64,000 bases of DNA from Banduia mediterranea (GTDB lineage Bacteria > Pseudomonadota > Gammaproteobacteria > Nevskiales > Nevskiaceae): contig NZ_JAVRIC010000005.1 in assembly GCF_031846245.1 (NCBI RefSeq), positions 62,001-126,000 of the forward strand. Direction: 5' to 3'. Shown here piece by piece: positions 37,485 through 45,671 of this stretch (positions are counted from its first letter, which is position 1; each line of letters opens with the position of its first letter). The notes below the pieces were generated by a model. That model was not told where the DNA came from. It did no database searches and saw only the letters and a program-made list of their open reading frames with translations. The position numbers were made by a program, and so were the translations under genes.

Positions 37485-37934
37485 ATGGGGTTTCTTCACA
37501 AAAGGGAACGTGGCGCCGTCGCCGTCGAATTCGCGTTCGTCTTCCCGATCCTGTTGTTGCTGGTCTACGGCGTGATCACCTATTCCTATCTGTTCTTCGT
37601 CACCACCGCGGTGCACTACGCCGCGCAGGTGGGTGCCGAGGCCGCCGTGGCCGTGGCCCCGGATGACGATGAGGACGACTACACCACCCGCGTCTACGCG
37701 GCCGCCGAAGCCGCGGCGCGACAGAGCCTGTCCTGGATGACGGCCGCGCAACTGGCGCGGCTGACGGTGGTGCCCGCGCTGAGCGAGGATGCCGTCGTGC
37801 CGACGATCATCGTTCGCTTACAGTTCAATACCGGCGCCCCCACACCGATTTTCCCCGTGATCGACCTGCCGCTGGTCGGCACGGTCCCGCGCTTTCCTGA
37901 CAACGTGGTGGCGACCGCCGCCGCCACGATCTGA
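37485..37934 (+). CDS. tadE: TadE-family pseudopilin-like protein
   Basis: This 149-residue protein has the TadE signature RGAVAVEFAFVFPILLLLVYGVI near the N-terminus, a single hydrophobic segment with a conserved glutamate. The rest is an extracytoplasmic part with an acidic stretch (DDDEDDY). TadE-like proteins are processed by the prepilin peptidase and help in pilus assembly or priming. The ATG at 37485 follows GGGAGG at 7 bases. No separate TadF or TadG gene was found nearby. Confidence 0.9.
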   Translation: MGFLHKRERGAVAVEFAFVFPILLLLVYGVITYSYLFFVTTAVHYAAQVGAEAAVAVAPDDDEDDYTTRVYAAAEAAARQSLSWMTAAQLARLTVVPALSEDAVVPTIIVRLQFNTGAPTPIFPVIDLPLVGTVPRFPDNVVATAAATI

Positions 37935-37948
37935 CGCAAGGACAGGAC

Positions 37949-38860
37949 ATGAGCAGCAAAGCCTTGAGAATTGTCGCCGCGGTCACCGTGGTGCTCGCCA
38001 TCGTGCTCGCGTTTGCCGCCTACAACATCAGCCGCCAGTACGCGGCCAGGAATCAGCAGGCCGCGGCGCCCGCTCAGACCGAACCGTCCGAACCGAAGAC
38101 GCTGGCGGTGGTGGCGACCAGGCCGCTGGCGGCCTACAAGCCGATCGATCGGGAGTCCGTGCTGGTGGCGCCGGTCGCGGTTCTGCCGGAAGGCCACTTC
38201 ACCACACTCGACCAGGTGGTCGGCAAGGTGCCGCTGCTGGATATCGATGCCGGCGCGCCGGTCACCGGCCGTTATTTCCAGGAGGGCAACGCCCTGGCGC
38301 GGGTGATACCCGAAGGCCACCGCGCGATCTCGATGGAAATCTCCGAGGTGATCGCCGTCGGCGGTTTCCTGCGGCCCGGCGATATCGTCGATGTGCTGAT
38401 GTACGTGCGGGGCAGCGGCGACACCAGGGCGCAGTCGCGAATCCTGCTCAAGGACATCCGCGTACTGGCCTATGAGGAGCGCATCATCGATAGGCCCGAG
38501 GGGCTCGAAGAAGAGGATGCCGACAAGCGCCGCCGCCAGCGCACCGCGGTAGTGGCCGTCCCCGAAGACGATACGACCCGTCTGATGCTCGGCATCAGCC
38601 TGGGCGATGTGCGTCTGGCGCTGCACGGGCAGAGCCTGGGCGTGCCGGAGGTGACGATGGCCGACCTCGAAGCGGTCGAGGCCACCGGTAAATTGCCGAT
38701 GACGGAGCAGGCCAAGGCCGCAGACGCAGCGAACAAGGTGCCGGACATGGCGATCACCGCGGAGCAGTTGACGGCGGTCAAGCCACCGCCCGCGCAGCTC
38801 AAGCCCCGGCACAAGGTTTACGTGTATCGCGGCACCGATGTGCAGACGGTGTACGAATGA
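37949..38860 (+). CDS. cpaB: Flp pilus assembly protein CpaB/RcpC
   Basis: This 303-residue protein has one N-terminal membrane helix (about 7-25) and an SAF domain (about 50-115, with ATRPLAAYKPIDRESV). A C-terminal RcpC/CpaB domain follows (about 118-230, with RAISMEISEVIAVGGFLRPGDIVDVL). It is periplasmic and thought to act with the secretin. The long charged insert (PEGLEEEDADKRRRQR) is less conserved. It lies between tadE and the secretin, 14 bases after tadE. Confidence 0.93.
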   Translation: MSSKALRIVAAVTVVLAIVLAFAAYNISRQYAARNQQAAAPAQTEPSEPKTLAVVATRPLAAYKPIDRESVLVAPVAVLPEGHFTTLDQVVGKVPLLDIDAGAPVTGRYFQEGNALARVIPEGHRAISMEISEVIAVGGFLRPGDIVDVLMYVRGSGDTRAQSRILLKDIRVLAYEERIIDRPEGLEEEDADKRRRQRTAVVAVPEDDTTRLMLGISLGDVRLALHGQSLGVPEVTMADLEAVEATGKLPMTEQAKAADAANKVPDMAITAEQLTAVKPPPAQLKPRHKVYVYRGTDVQTVYE

Positions 38861-38912
38861 GCCGCAGGCTCGAATCCCGACCCACATCGACGAATACTCA
38901 GAAGGGCCAGTC

Positions 38913-40250
38913 ATGATCAAGCGAGTTCTAGGAACGCTGTTGTTCGGGGGGATGCTCTGGGCCGGCGCCGTGGTCGCGGCGGTGCCCAGCCTCGTCCAGG
39001 TGGATGTGGGGGCGCACAAGCTGATGCGCGAACAGGCCAGCGTGATCCGGGTCGCGGTCGGCGACCCGGCGATCGCCGATGTCAATGTGATCAACCGGCG
39101 TGAACTGCTGGTCACCGGCAAGGCGCAGGGCATCACCAGCCTGATGGTCTGGAAACAGGGCGCGGCCGAGCCCACCGAACTGCGTGTGCGCGTGAGCCCG
39201 CCGTCCGATCCGCTGGCCTCGCGCACGCCCGATCCGGAACTGGCGGGCGCCGAAATCGACACCGGGCGCCGCCTGTCCGGCAGCCTGCCGAACCTCGCCG
39301 CGCATCATCGTGCGCTCAGCGCCGCTCAGGGCGGCGCCGAAGCGCCGGTCAGCGACAGCAGCACGATCCCGCTGGAAACCCAGGTCAGCACCGAAATCCG
39401 CGTCGCCGAGGTCAATCGCACCACGGCGCAGCGCTTCGGTCTGAACGTGTTCAAGAACACCGCCAACACCACCGCCGGACTGGCGCCGCCGGGCACGCTC
39501 AGCGGCGTCGAAAGCAATGGTTCCGGCTTCACCCTCAACAGTTCCTCTGGGTTCGTGCCCTTGCAGAACGCCTTCAATCTGGTGATCGGCGATGCCTCCA
39601 ACGGCATACTCGGTGTACTCAGCATGCTCGAAGGGCGTGGTCTTTCGCGTACCCTGGCCGAACCCAGCCTGACCGCGACCAGCGGCCAGACGGCGAGCTT
39701 TCTCGCCGGCGGCGAGTTCCCGATTCCGGTGGCCCAAAGCGGTGCCTCGGCCGGCGGCATCACCATTCAGTACAAGGAATTCGGCGTGCGTCTGAGCCTG
39801 ACGCCGACGGTGCTGTCGCGCCAGCGCATCGCGCTGCGCGTGGCGCCGGAGGTCAGCGAACTCGACTACTCGGCCGGCATCTCGATCAGCGGTGTGGCGG
39901 TGCCCGCGCTGAACGTGCGGCGCACCGAAACCTCGGTGGAACTCGGCGATGGCGAGAGCTTCGTGATTTCCGGCCTGGTCAGCAGCAACATGCTGTCGAA
40001 TGTCGACAAGGTGCCGTGGCTGGGTGACGTGCCGATACTCGGCGCCTTCTTCAAGTCCACCACGGTGTCGCGCAACGACAAGGAACTGATCATGGTGGTG
40101 ACGCCGCATCTGGTGCGTCCGATGCGTCGCGAGGCGCGTCTGCCGCCGCTGCCGGGTGAGCGCTACGACGCCTATCGTCCGCGCTTCGATCAGCTGATCT
40201 TCCAGGAACGCGGAGACTTTGACGAAGCCGAGTTCGGATTTGGCCGCTGA
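38913..40250 (+). CDS. cpaC: Type II/IV secretin CpaC/RcpA
   Basis: Outer membrane secretin channel for the Flp pilus. The 445 residues comprise a signal peptide (cleaved near VVAA), an N-terminal BON/T2SS-T3SS pil domain (about 28-105, with ASVIRVAVGDPAIADVNVINRRELLVTGKAQG), and the secretin core (about 190-415). The core includes VPWLGDVPILGAFFKS and ELIMVVTPHLV. The start at 38913 follows GAAGGG. Length and domain order are normal. Confidence 0.95.
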   Translation: MIKRVLGTLLFGGMLWAGAVVAAVPSLVQVDVGAHKLMREQASVIRVAVGDPAIADVNVINRRELLVTGKAQGITSLMVWKQGAAEPTELRVRVSPPSDPLASRTPDPELAGAEIDTGRRLSGSLPNLAAHHRALSAAQGGAEAPVSDSSTIPLETQVSTEIRVAEVNRTTAQRFGLNVFKNTANTTAGLAPPGTLSGVESNGSGFTLNSSSGFVPLQNAFNLVIGDASNGILGVLSMLEGRGLSRTLAEPSLTATSGQTASFLAGGEFPIPVAQSGASAGGITIQYKEFGVRLSLTPTVLSRQRIALRVAPEVSELDYSAGISISGVAVPALNVRRTETSVELGDGESFVISGLVSSNMLSNVDKVPWLGDVPILGAFFKSTTVSRNDKELIMVVTPHLVRPMRREARLPPLPGERYDAYRPRFDQLIFQERGDFDEAEFGFGR

Positions 40251-40313
40251 GCGGCCTCGTCCCCAGCCCGTGCCGAGAGTGATCCATTCGAGAACGACAG
40301 GGAAGCTTCGTTT

Positions 40314-41501
40314 GTGAAGACGCATGGCATTGTCGTCGCCGATGATCCGGTTTATCTGAGCTGGCTGCAGAGCGCGGTCGGCAAGGCCGTGGAATTCTCG
40401 TGGGTGCGTCCGCTGGATGCCGAGGACCTGCTGGAGCGCGTCGCCAATCTCGGCGAAATCGACATCGCCCTGTTCGAGTTCGATGGCGGCTCCTCGCCGC
40501 AGCGCGCGACGATGGTGGAGCGTCTGCTGGAACGCTACCCGGAGGTGCCGGTGGTCGGTCTGGGCGCGGAAGGACGGCCCGAAATCGTGCTGGCGGCGAT
40601 GCGTGCCGGTGCGCGCGACTTCTTCGTGCTGCGGCGCGACGACGAGAACCTGTCGGTGCTGCTGTCCAAGGTTCTGCGCCGCACCGTGGTTTCGGCGCCG
40701 CGCAGCACCGGACAGGGCAAGCTCTACACCACGTTCGCGGCGCAGCCCTACGATGGCATCGCGTTCTTCGCCGAGCATCTGGCGCTCGGTTTTGCCGGTG
40801 GTGCTGTTTCCGATGAGCGGATTCTGTTGATGGACATGGCCTGCCCGCCGGGCTCGGCTTCGGTATTCCTGAATCTCAACCAGTCGTACAGCGTGCTGGA
40901 CGCCGTCAATGACGTCTACCGTTGCGACCAGACCCTGGTCGACACGGCCTTTTCACGCCACGAGTCCGGGATCTACGTGTTGTCCCTGCCCGAGGACCTG
41001 GTGGGGCGCCCGCAGTTCGAGGTCGATGACTTCCTGAAGCTGGTTGAGGTTCTGCGTGGGCTGTTCACGGTCATCGTGCTGTCGCTGGATGGTTCCCTGC
41101 CGCTGGATGCGCTGACGACTTTGATTGGTCAGTCCGATCGCGCGCTGATGCTCAGCGACCAGTCGATTCTGCGCTCGCGTCACAGCAAGCATCTGCTGCG
41201 GGCGCTGCGGCTCAAGGACTGCGCGCTCGATCGTACGGTAGTGGTCGTCGATCGGTTCCGCCGCCGCATCGGTCTGGATCCGGAAAACTTGGCGCGGCTG
41301 CTGGACCTGCCGATGTTCGCCACGCTGTCCGGGCAGAGCGCCACCCGCATCCAGGCGATGAATTCGGGCGAATCGCTGTATTCCCTGGCGCCCAAGGACC
41401 CGTACTGCCTTGATGTGGGCGCGGTGGTCAAGGCGCTCAAGACCGGTGCCGAGACCGCTGCGGCGCCAGCCAGCGGTCTGATCGGCAAGCTGTTCGGGTG
41501 A
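40314..41501 (+). CDS. tadZ: TadZ/CpaE-family pilus assembly protein with degenerate P loop
   Basis: This 395-residue protein has an N-terminal receiver-like domain (about 1-125) without the phosphorylation pattern of true response regulators. A ParA/MinD-like domain follows (about 135-370). Where the Walker A loop should be, the sequence reads YTTFAAQPYDGIAFFAEHL with no GKG...GKT/S lysines, so ATP hydrolysis is doubtful. TadZ proteins place the Tad machine at the cell pole, and atypical P loops are known in the family. The GTG start at 40314 is used; CpaF follows after 4 bases. Confidence 0.88.
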   Translation: MKTHGIVVADDPVYLSWLQSAVGKAVEFSWVRPLDAEDLLERVANLGEIDIALFEFDGGSSPQRATMVERLLERYPEVPVVGLGAEGRPEIVLAAMRAGARDFFVLRRDDENLSVLLSKVLRRTVVSAPRSTGQGKLYTTFAAQPYDGIAFFAEHLALGFAGGAVSDERILLMDMACPPGSASVFLNLNQSYSVLDAVNDVYRCDQTLVDTAFSRHESGIYVLSLPEDLVGRPQFEVDDFLKLVEVLRGLFTVIVLSLDGSLPLDALTTLIGQSDRALMLSDQSILRSRHSKHLLRALRLKDCALDRTVVVVDRFRRRIGLDPENLARLLDLPMFATLSGQSATRIQAMNSGESLYSLAPKDPYCLDVGAVVKALKTGAETAAAPASGLIGKLFG

Positions 41502-41505
41502 TGCG

Positions 41506-42741
41506 ATGACGGCCAATCCAGAACTCGCACGCTTTCGACTCAGCGACCAGTACCAGACGCTCAAGGCCAGTCTGCATCGGCACATCATCGCGCTGATCGA
41601 AGAGCGCAACCTGGACATCGATGCCTGGCCGGCGGAACGCGTCGAGCGCTTCGTGTTCGACAATGTGCGGCGCTATGTGGTCGAGCAGCGGCTGCCGGTC
41701 AACCAGCGCGAATCCGAGGCCCTGGCCGTGGACGCACTGGACGAACTGGTCGGCTATGGCCCGATCCAGTCGCTGGTCGAGGATGACGAGGTCAACGATA
41801 TCGTCGTCAATGGCCCGAACAATGTGTTCGTGGAGCGCGCCGGCCGTCTCTACAGTGTGCCGGTGCGCTTCAACAACGACAACCACGTGCTGCGCGTGAT
41901 CCAGCGCATCCTGGCGCCGATCGGGCGCCGCATCGACGAGTCCACGCCGATGGTCGATGCGCGTCTGCCGGACGGCTCGCGCGTCAACGCGATCATCCCG
42001 CCGGTTGCGCTCGACGGTCCCTGCCTGTCGATCCGCAAGTTCCGCAAGCAGCCGCTGTCGTCGGCCGACCTGATCCGCAGCGGCAGCATCAGCGAGGCGG
42101 CCCTGACCTATCTGCGCGAACGGGTCGAAGGACGGATCAACACCATCGTGCTCGGCGGCACGGGCTCGGGCAAGACCACATTTCTCAACATGCTGTCGCA
42201 GTGGATTCCGAACTCCGAACGCATCATCACCGTCGAGGATGCAGCGGAACTGCGTCTCACCCATGGTCACACCGTGCGCCTGGAAACACGCCCGCCCAAC
42301 CTCGAAGGCCAGCGTGCCGTGACGGCGCGCGATCTGGTACGCAACGCCCTGCGCATGCGCCCGGATCGCATCATCGTTGGTGAGGTTCGTGGTGATGAGG
42401 TGCTCGACATGTTGCAGGCCATGAATACCGGGCACGACGGCTCCATGACCACGATTCACGCCAATGGTCCAGCGGATGCGATTCACCGCATCGAGTTGCT
42501 CGCAGGTTTCGCCGGCTTCAGCGGCAGCGAGGCGAACTTGCGCGGTCAGATCGCGAGCGCCGTGCAGATGCTGGTGCACGTCAGCCGGCTTGCCGGCGGC
42601 GAACGCCGGGTGATGGCGATTACCGAAATCGCGGGTCTCGATCGCGGCGAGATCCGCATGCGCCCGGTGTTTCGCTACGACGCAGAGCAAGGGCGGCATC
42701 TCGATCTGCGTGACCCAGCCGCAGCAGGGGGCCCGTCATGA
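41506..42741 (+). CDS. cpaF: Tad secretion ATPase CpaF/TadA
   Basis: This 411-residue hexameric AAA+-like secretion ATPase powers pilus extension and, in some species, retraction. Motifs are Walker A GGTGSGKT (217-224), [11 protein letters not shown] (the Asp-box region), [20 protein letters not shown] (Walker B) and [12 protein letters not shown] (His-box). The helical N-terminal domain (about 1-110) is present. The tadB start overlaps its stop (ATGA). Confidence 0.96.
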   Translation: MTANPELARFRLSDQYQTLKASLHRHIIALIEERNLDIDAWPAERVERFVFDNVRRYVVEQRLPVNQRESEALAVDALDELVGYGPIQSLVEDDEVNDIVVNGPNNVFVERAGRLYSVPVRFNNDNHVLRVIQRILAPIGRRIDESTPMVDARLPDGSRVNAIIPPVALDGPCLSIRKFRKQPLSSADLIRSGSISEAALTYLRERVEGRINTIVLGGTGSGKTTFLNMLSQWIPNSERIITVEDAAELRLTHGHTVRLETRPPNLEGQRAVTARDLVRNALRMRPDRIIVGEVRGDEVLDMLQAMNTGHDGSMTTIHANGPADAIHRIELLAGFAGFSGSEANLRGQIASAVQMLVHVSRLAGGERRVMAITEIAGLDRGEIRMRPVFRYDAEQGRHLDLRDPAAAGGPS

Positions 42742-43661
42742 GCCAGGAAATGATCTGGATATTTGCGCTCGCCGCGTTTGCGCTGGTGGTCTCGGCGTTC
42801 ATTCTGTTGGCACGCGCGGGTCGCCGGGAAAAGCAGGAAGAAGTGCTGCTGCGTCTGCGCGCGGGCGAGGACGCCGGTTTGCCCTCGCCGATCGAAGACG
42901 GCGACGAGGGCTGGTTGCGGCCGGTCTACCATCTGGTGTGGCGCACCGGTTCGGACGCCACGCCGCGTTCGATCACGATCGGTCTGGCTGTGCTCGTGGT
43001 CTTGCTGATCCTGCTGCCGCTGGCGCTGGGCGTGCTCGTGGGGCTTGCGGCACTGGCGATCCTGCTGGTCTTGGGCTACGGCTTGTTGCAACGCCAGGGT
43101 GCGAAGCGGCGAGCCAGGATCCTGGAGCAGTTGCCCGACTTCCTGGAATCGGCGATGCGTGTGCTGGTGGCCGGCAACACCCTGGAAGAGGCGCTGTTCG
43201 CTGCGGCCAACGACAGCCACGACCCGATCCGGACGCTGTTCCTGAGAATTTCGCGCCAGGTGCGCCTGGGTGCGCCGATCGACGAGGTCCTGGGCCGGTA
43301 CGCCGACCTCTATCGGATGCGCGACCTCAAGGTCATGGCGATCGCTGCCTCGATCAACCGCCGCTATGGCGGCAGCATGCGCAACGTGGTTCGCAGCCTC
43401 ATCACCGCCATACGCAATCGTGAACTGGCGTCGCGCGAACTGCGCGCGCTGACGGCCGAAACCCGCTTTTCGGCACTGGTGCTCGCGATTGTCCCTATTG
43501 GATTGACGCTTTACATCCTGGCGCGCAACCCGGCGTATTACCTCGATATGTGGCTGACCACCGGCGGCAAGATCACGCTGATGGCAGCCGTCGGTCTGCA
43601 GGTGGCCGGTGTCTATGTCTTGTGGCGAATGCTGCGTGGTGTGGAGGACGCCGACCGATGA
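42738..43661 (+). CDS. tadB: Tad pilus inner membrane platform protein TadB
   Basis: This 307-residue T2SSF-domain protein has an N-terminal helix (about 5-23), two helices in the middle (about 82-118) and two at the C-terminus (about 245-300). The cytoplasmic T2SSF region, with LPDFLESAMRVLVAGNTLEEAL, lies between them. With TadC it forms the inner membrane platform on which CpaF acts. Overlaps of ATGA type join it to cpaF and tadC. Confidence 0.93.
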   Translation: MSQEMIWIFALAAFALVVSAFILLARAGRREKQEEVLLRLRAGEDAGLPSPIEDGDEGWLRPVYHLVWRTGSDATPRSITIGLAVLVVLLILLPLALGVLVGLAALAILLVLGYGLLQRQGAKRRARILEQLPDFLESAMRVLVAGNTLEEALFAAANDSHDPIRTLFLRISRQVRLGAPIDEVLGRYADLYRMRDLKVMAIAASINRRYGGSMRNVVRSLITAIRNRELASRELRALTAETRFSALVLAIVPIGLTLYILARNPAYYLDMWLTTGGKITLMAAVGLQVAGVYVLWRMLRGVEDADR

Positions 43662-44599
43662 GTCCCGAACTGTTCGCACTGCTGGTGGCCGCAGCCATTC
43701 TGCTTGGCGTGATCGCGATTGCGGTGCTGATCGTGGTGTTCTCGCAAACGCGACAGAGCCAGCGCATCAACCGCCGACTGGATCCCGAACACCAGCGCAG
43801 GGCTGCCGAAGCCGACGCGCAGGACGAGGATCCACGCCTGCTCGGCAGCATCGCCAGCGGCGGCCGTCGCGTCGAGAATTTCGTCGACACCAAGCAGGAG
43901 ACGCCCAAGTTGCTGGCGCAGGCCGGCTGGCGCTCGGTCGATGCGCGCAACAATTTCTATATCGCGCAGGCCTTGACACCGGTACTGGCGGCGATCCTGT
44001 TGACTGCCGGCTACCTGCTGTTCGGCGAACGCATGCGCCCTGTGCTGTGGCTGCTGTTCGGTTTCGCGCTGCTGGCGCTTTCGATCCTGCTGCCGCGCAT
44101 GATGCTGCGTTCCTCGGCCAGCGCGCGGCGCGAGAAGATTCGCGCCGAGGTGCCGTTGTTCATCCACCTTCTGGTGCTGTTGTTCGAGGCGGGCCTGTCG
44201 ACACGCCAGGCGCTTGGCAGCCTGGTTCGCGAGGGCCGCGGCGTGCTGCCGGAACTGGGCCGCGAGTGCGGCATCGCGATACGCCAGATCGAAGCCGGCG
44301 CCGATACCGGCGATGTCTTCAAGAATCTCAGCGACACCCTGGAAGTTTCCGATCTGGCCAGCGTGCTGGGCGTGCTGCGCCAGGTCGACCGCTACGGCGG
44401 TGAGGTTCGCGAGCCGCTGCTCGACGTGCTCAAGCTGCTCGAAGAACGTCGCTCCCTGGACTTGCGCGAACGTGTGAATCTCACCTCTGGCCGCATGACC
44501 GTGGTGATGATCCTGTTCTTCTTTCCGGCCCTGCTGATTTTTGTCGGCGGCCCCGCGTTCGTGTCCATCGTACGTGCCTTGGGGAATGTGGCCGGATGA
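43658..44599 (+). CDS. tadC: Tad pilus inner membrane platform protein TadC
   Basis: This 313-residue T2SSF-domain protein is paralogous to TadB, with helices at about 5-28, 100-150 and 285-310. The cytoplasmic core contains EVPLFIHLLVLLFEAGLSTRQAL and a conserved DTGDVFKNLS segment. The start at 43658 overlaps the tadB stop; a longer frame upstream lies within tadB. The tadD start overlaps its stop. Confidence 0.93.
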   Translation: MSPELFALLVAAAILLGVIAIAVLIVVFSQTRQSQRINRRLDPEHQRRAAEADAQDEDPRLLGSIASGGRRVENFVDTKQETPKLLAQAGWRSVDARNNFYIAQALTPVLAAILLTAGYLLFGERMRPVLWLLFGFALLALSILLPRMMLRSSASARREKIRAEVPLFIHLLVLLFEAGLSTRQALGSLVREGRGVLPELGRECGIAIRQIEAGADTGDVFKNLSDTLEVSDLASVLGVLRQVDRYGGEVREPLLDVLKLLEERRSLDLRERVNLTSGRMTVVMILFFFPALLIFVGGPAFVSIVRALGNVAG

Positions 44600-45285
44600 T
44601 GAGGCGCTGGCCCGGTCTGCTGCTGTCCATCGCGCTGTTCGGCTGTGCCGCGCCGCAGCGGATGTCCGGCACCGACACGTCGGTGAGGATCGATCAGCCC
44701 TCGACCGAGGATGAGGTCGCCGGCGTGCATACGGATCTGGTGCGAACGATGCTCGCGCGCAAGCAGTACTACGCGGCACTCGCGCACATCGAGGACCTGC
44801 GCAACCGCAACGGTGACAGTGACGAGCTGAGCATGCTCGAGGCCGAGGGTCTGCGTGAACTGGGGCGCAATGCCGAAGCGACGGTCATCTATCGGCGCTT
44901 GCTGCGCAGCCGTTATTCGGCCGAGGCCAATCACGGATTGGGTTTGATCTACGTGCGCGGCAACCCAAGCGCGGGCATCGACTATCTGGGCACCGCGGTG
45001 CGTCAGCGGCCCACCGATATCGAGATGCGCAACGACTACGGTTATGCCCTGATGCAGGCGGGCCGCTACGAGGCGGCGCTGACCGAACTGGCAACGGCGA
45101 TGGAACTGGCGCCGGGCAACAGTCGGGCGCGCAACAACTTGCTGATCCTGCTGATGCTGAGCGGCGATGAGGCGGGCGTGCAACGGGTGGCCGCGTCGGG
45201 CGGACTGGACAACGCGGCCTTGGCGGTATTGCGCCGCCAGGCCGCGTCTCTGCGGTCGCGGACCGTCGCGGCCGGATCGCAATGA
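44596..45285 (+). CDS. tadD: TPR lipoprotein TadD
   Basis: This 229-residue protein has a lipobox-like ALFGC (Cys17) and TPR repeats (about 45-190, for example EADGLRELGRNAEATVIYRRLLRS-like and GYALMQAGRYEAALTELATAMELAPGN). TadD is thought to act as a pilotin or assembly factor for the secretin, like PilF/PilW. It is coupled to tadC by an ATGA overlap. Confidence 0.9.
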   Translation: MMRRWPGLLLSIALFGCAAPQRMSGTDTSVRIDQPSTEDEVAGVHTDLVRTMLARKQYYAALAHIEDLRNRNGDSDELSMLEAEGLRELGRNAEATVIYRRLLRSRYSAEANHGLGLIYVRGNPSAGIDYLGTAVRQRPTDIEMRNDYGYALMQAGRYEAALTELATAMELAPGNSRARNNLLILLMLSGDEAGVQRVAASGGLDNAALAVLRRQAASLRSRTVAAGSQ

Positions 45286-45316
45286 GTCGTCGAAAACGAA
45301 TTTACGGGAGTGAGTC

Positions 45317-45571
45317 ATGCGCTATCTGATTTCGATTGTTCTTTTCTGCGTGTCGACCCTGACGGTGGCGGAGACGCCTGCCATCGGTGTTGAAACCAAG
45401 GCCTGGCTTGATTTGCAGACCAGCAACGATGCTGCGATCGGGGCACCCGAACCGCTTGCGGGCGAGGTTGCGAGCCGCGTCTATCAGCGCTATCTGGACA
45501 GTTTCGAGTACCCGATTCCCGAAACCTTCGACCGGGAGCGTTTTGTCGAGGACGGCGGCGGCAGCAACTGA
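45317..45571 (+). CDS. DUF3613 protein of the Tad locus
   Basis: This 84-residue secreted protein has a signal peptide ending near TLTVAET. The mature part contains ETKAWLDLQ, PEPLAGEVASRVYQRYLDSFEYPIPETF, which I recognise as the DUF3613 pattern. Such small proteins are found at the end of Tad loci in Pseudomonas and Burkholderia. Function unknown. The start follows ACGGGAG. After it comes a 100-base gap with a CGGCAC...GTGCCG hairpin (45636-45656) before the GGDEF gene. Confidence 0.8.
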   Translation: MRYLISIVLFCVSTLTVAETPAIGVETKAWLDLQTSNDAAIGAPEPLAGEVASRVYQRYLDSFEYPIPETFDRERFVEDGGGSN

Positions 45572-45671
45572 TCGCCGGGGATGTTGCTCGCGTCGCCGGA
45601 ATCGGTGGGACGCGTTTGATGTCTGCGAATTGTCTCGGCACAGAGGTCCGGTGCCGGGTTAGACTCGGTTC

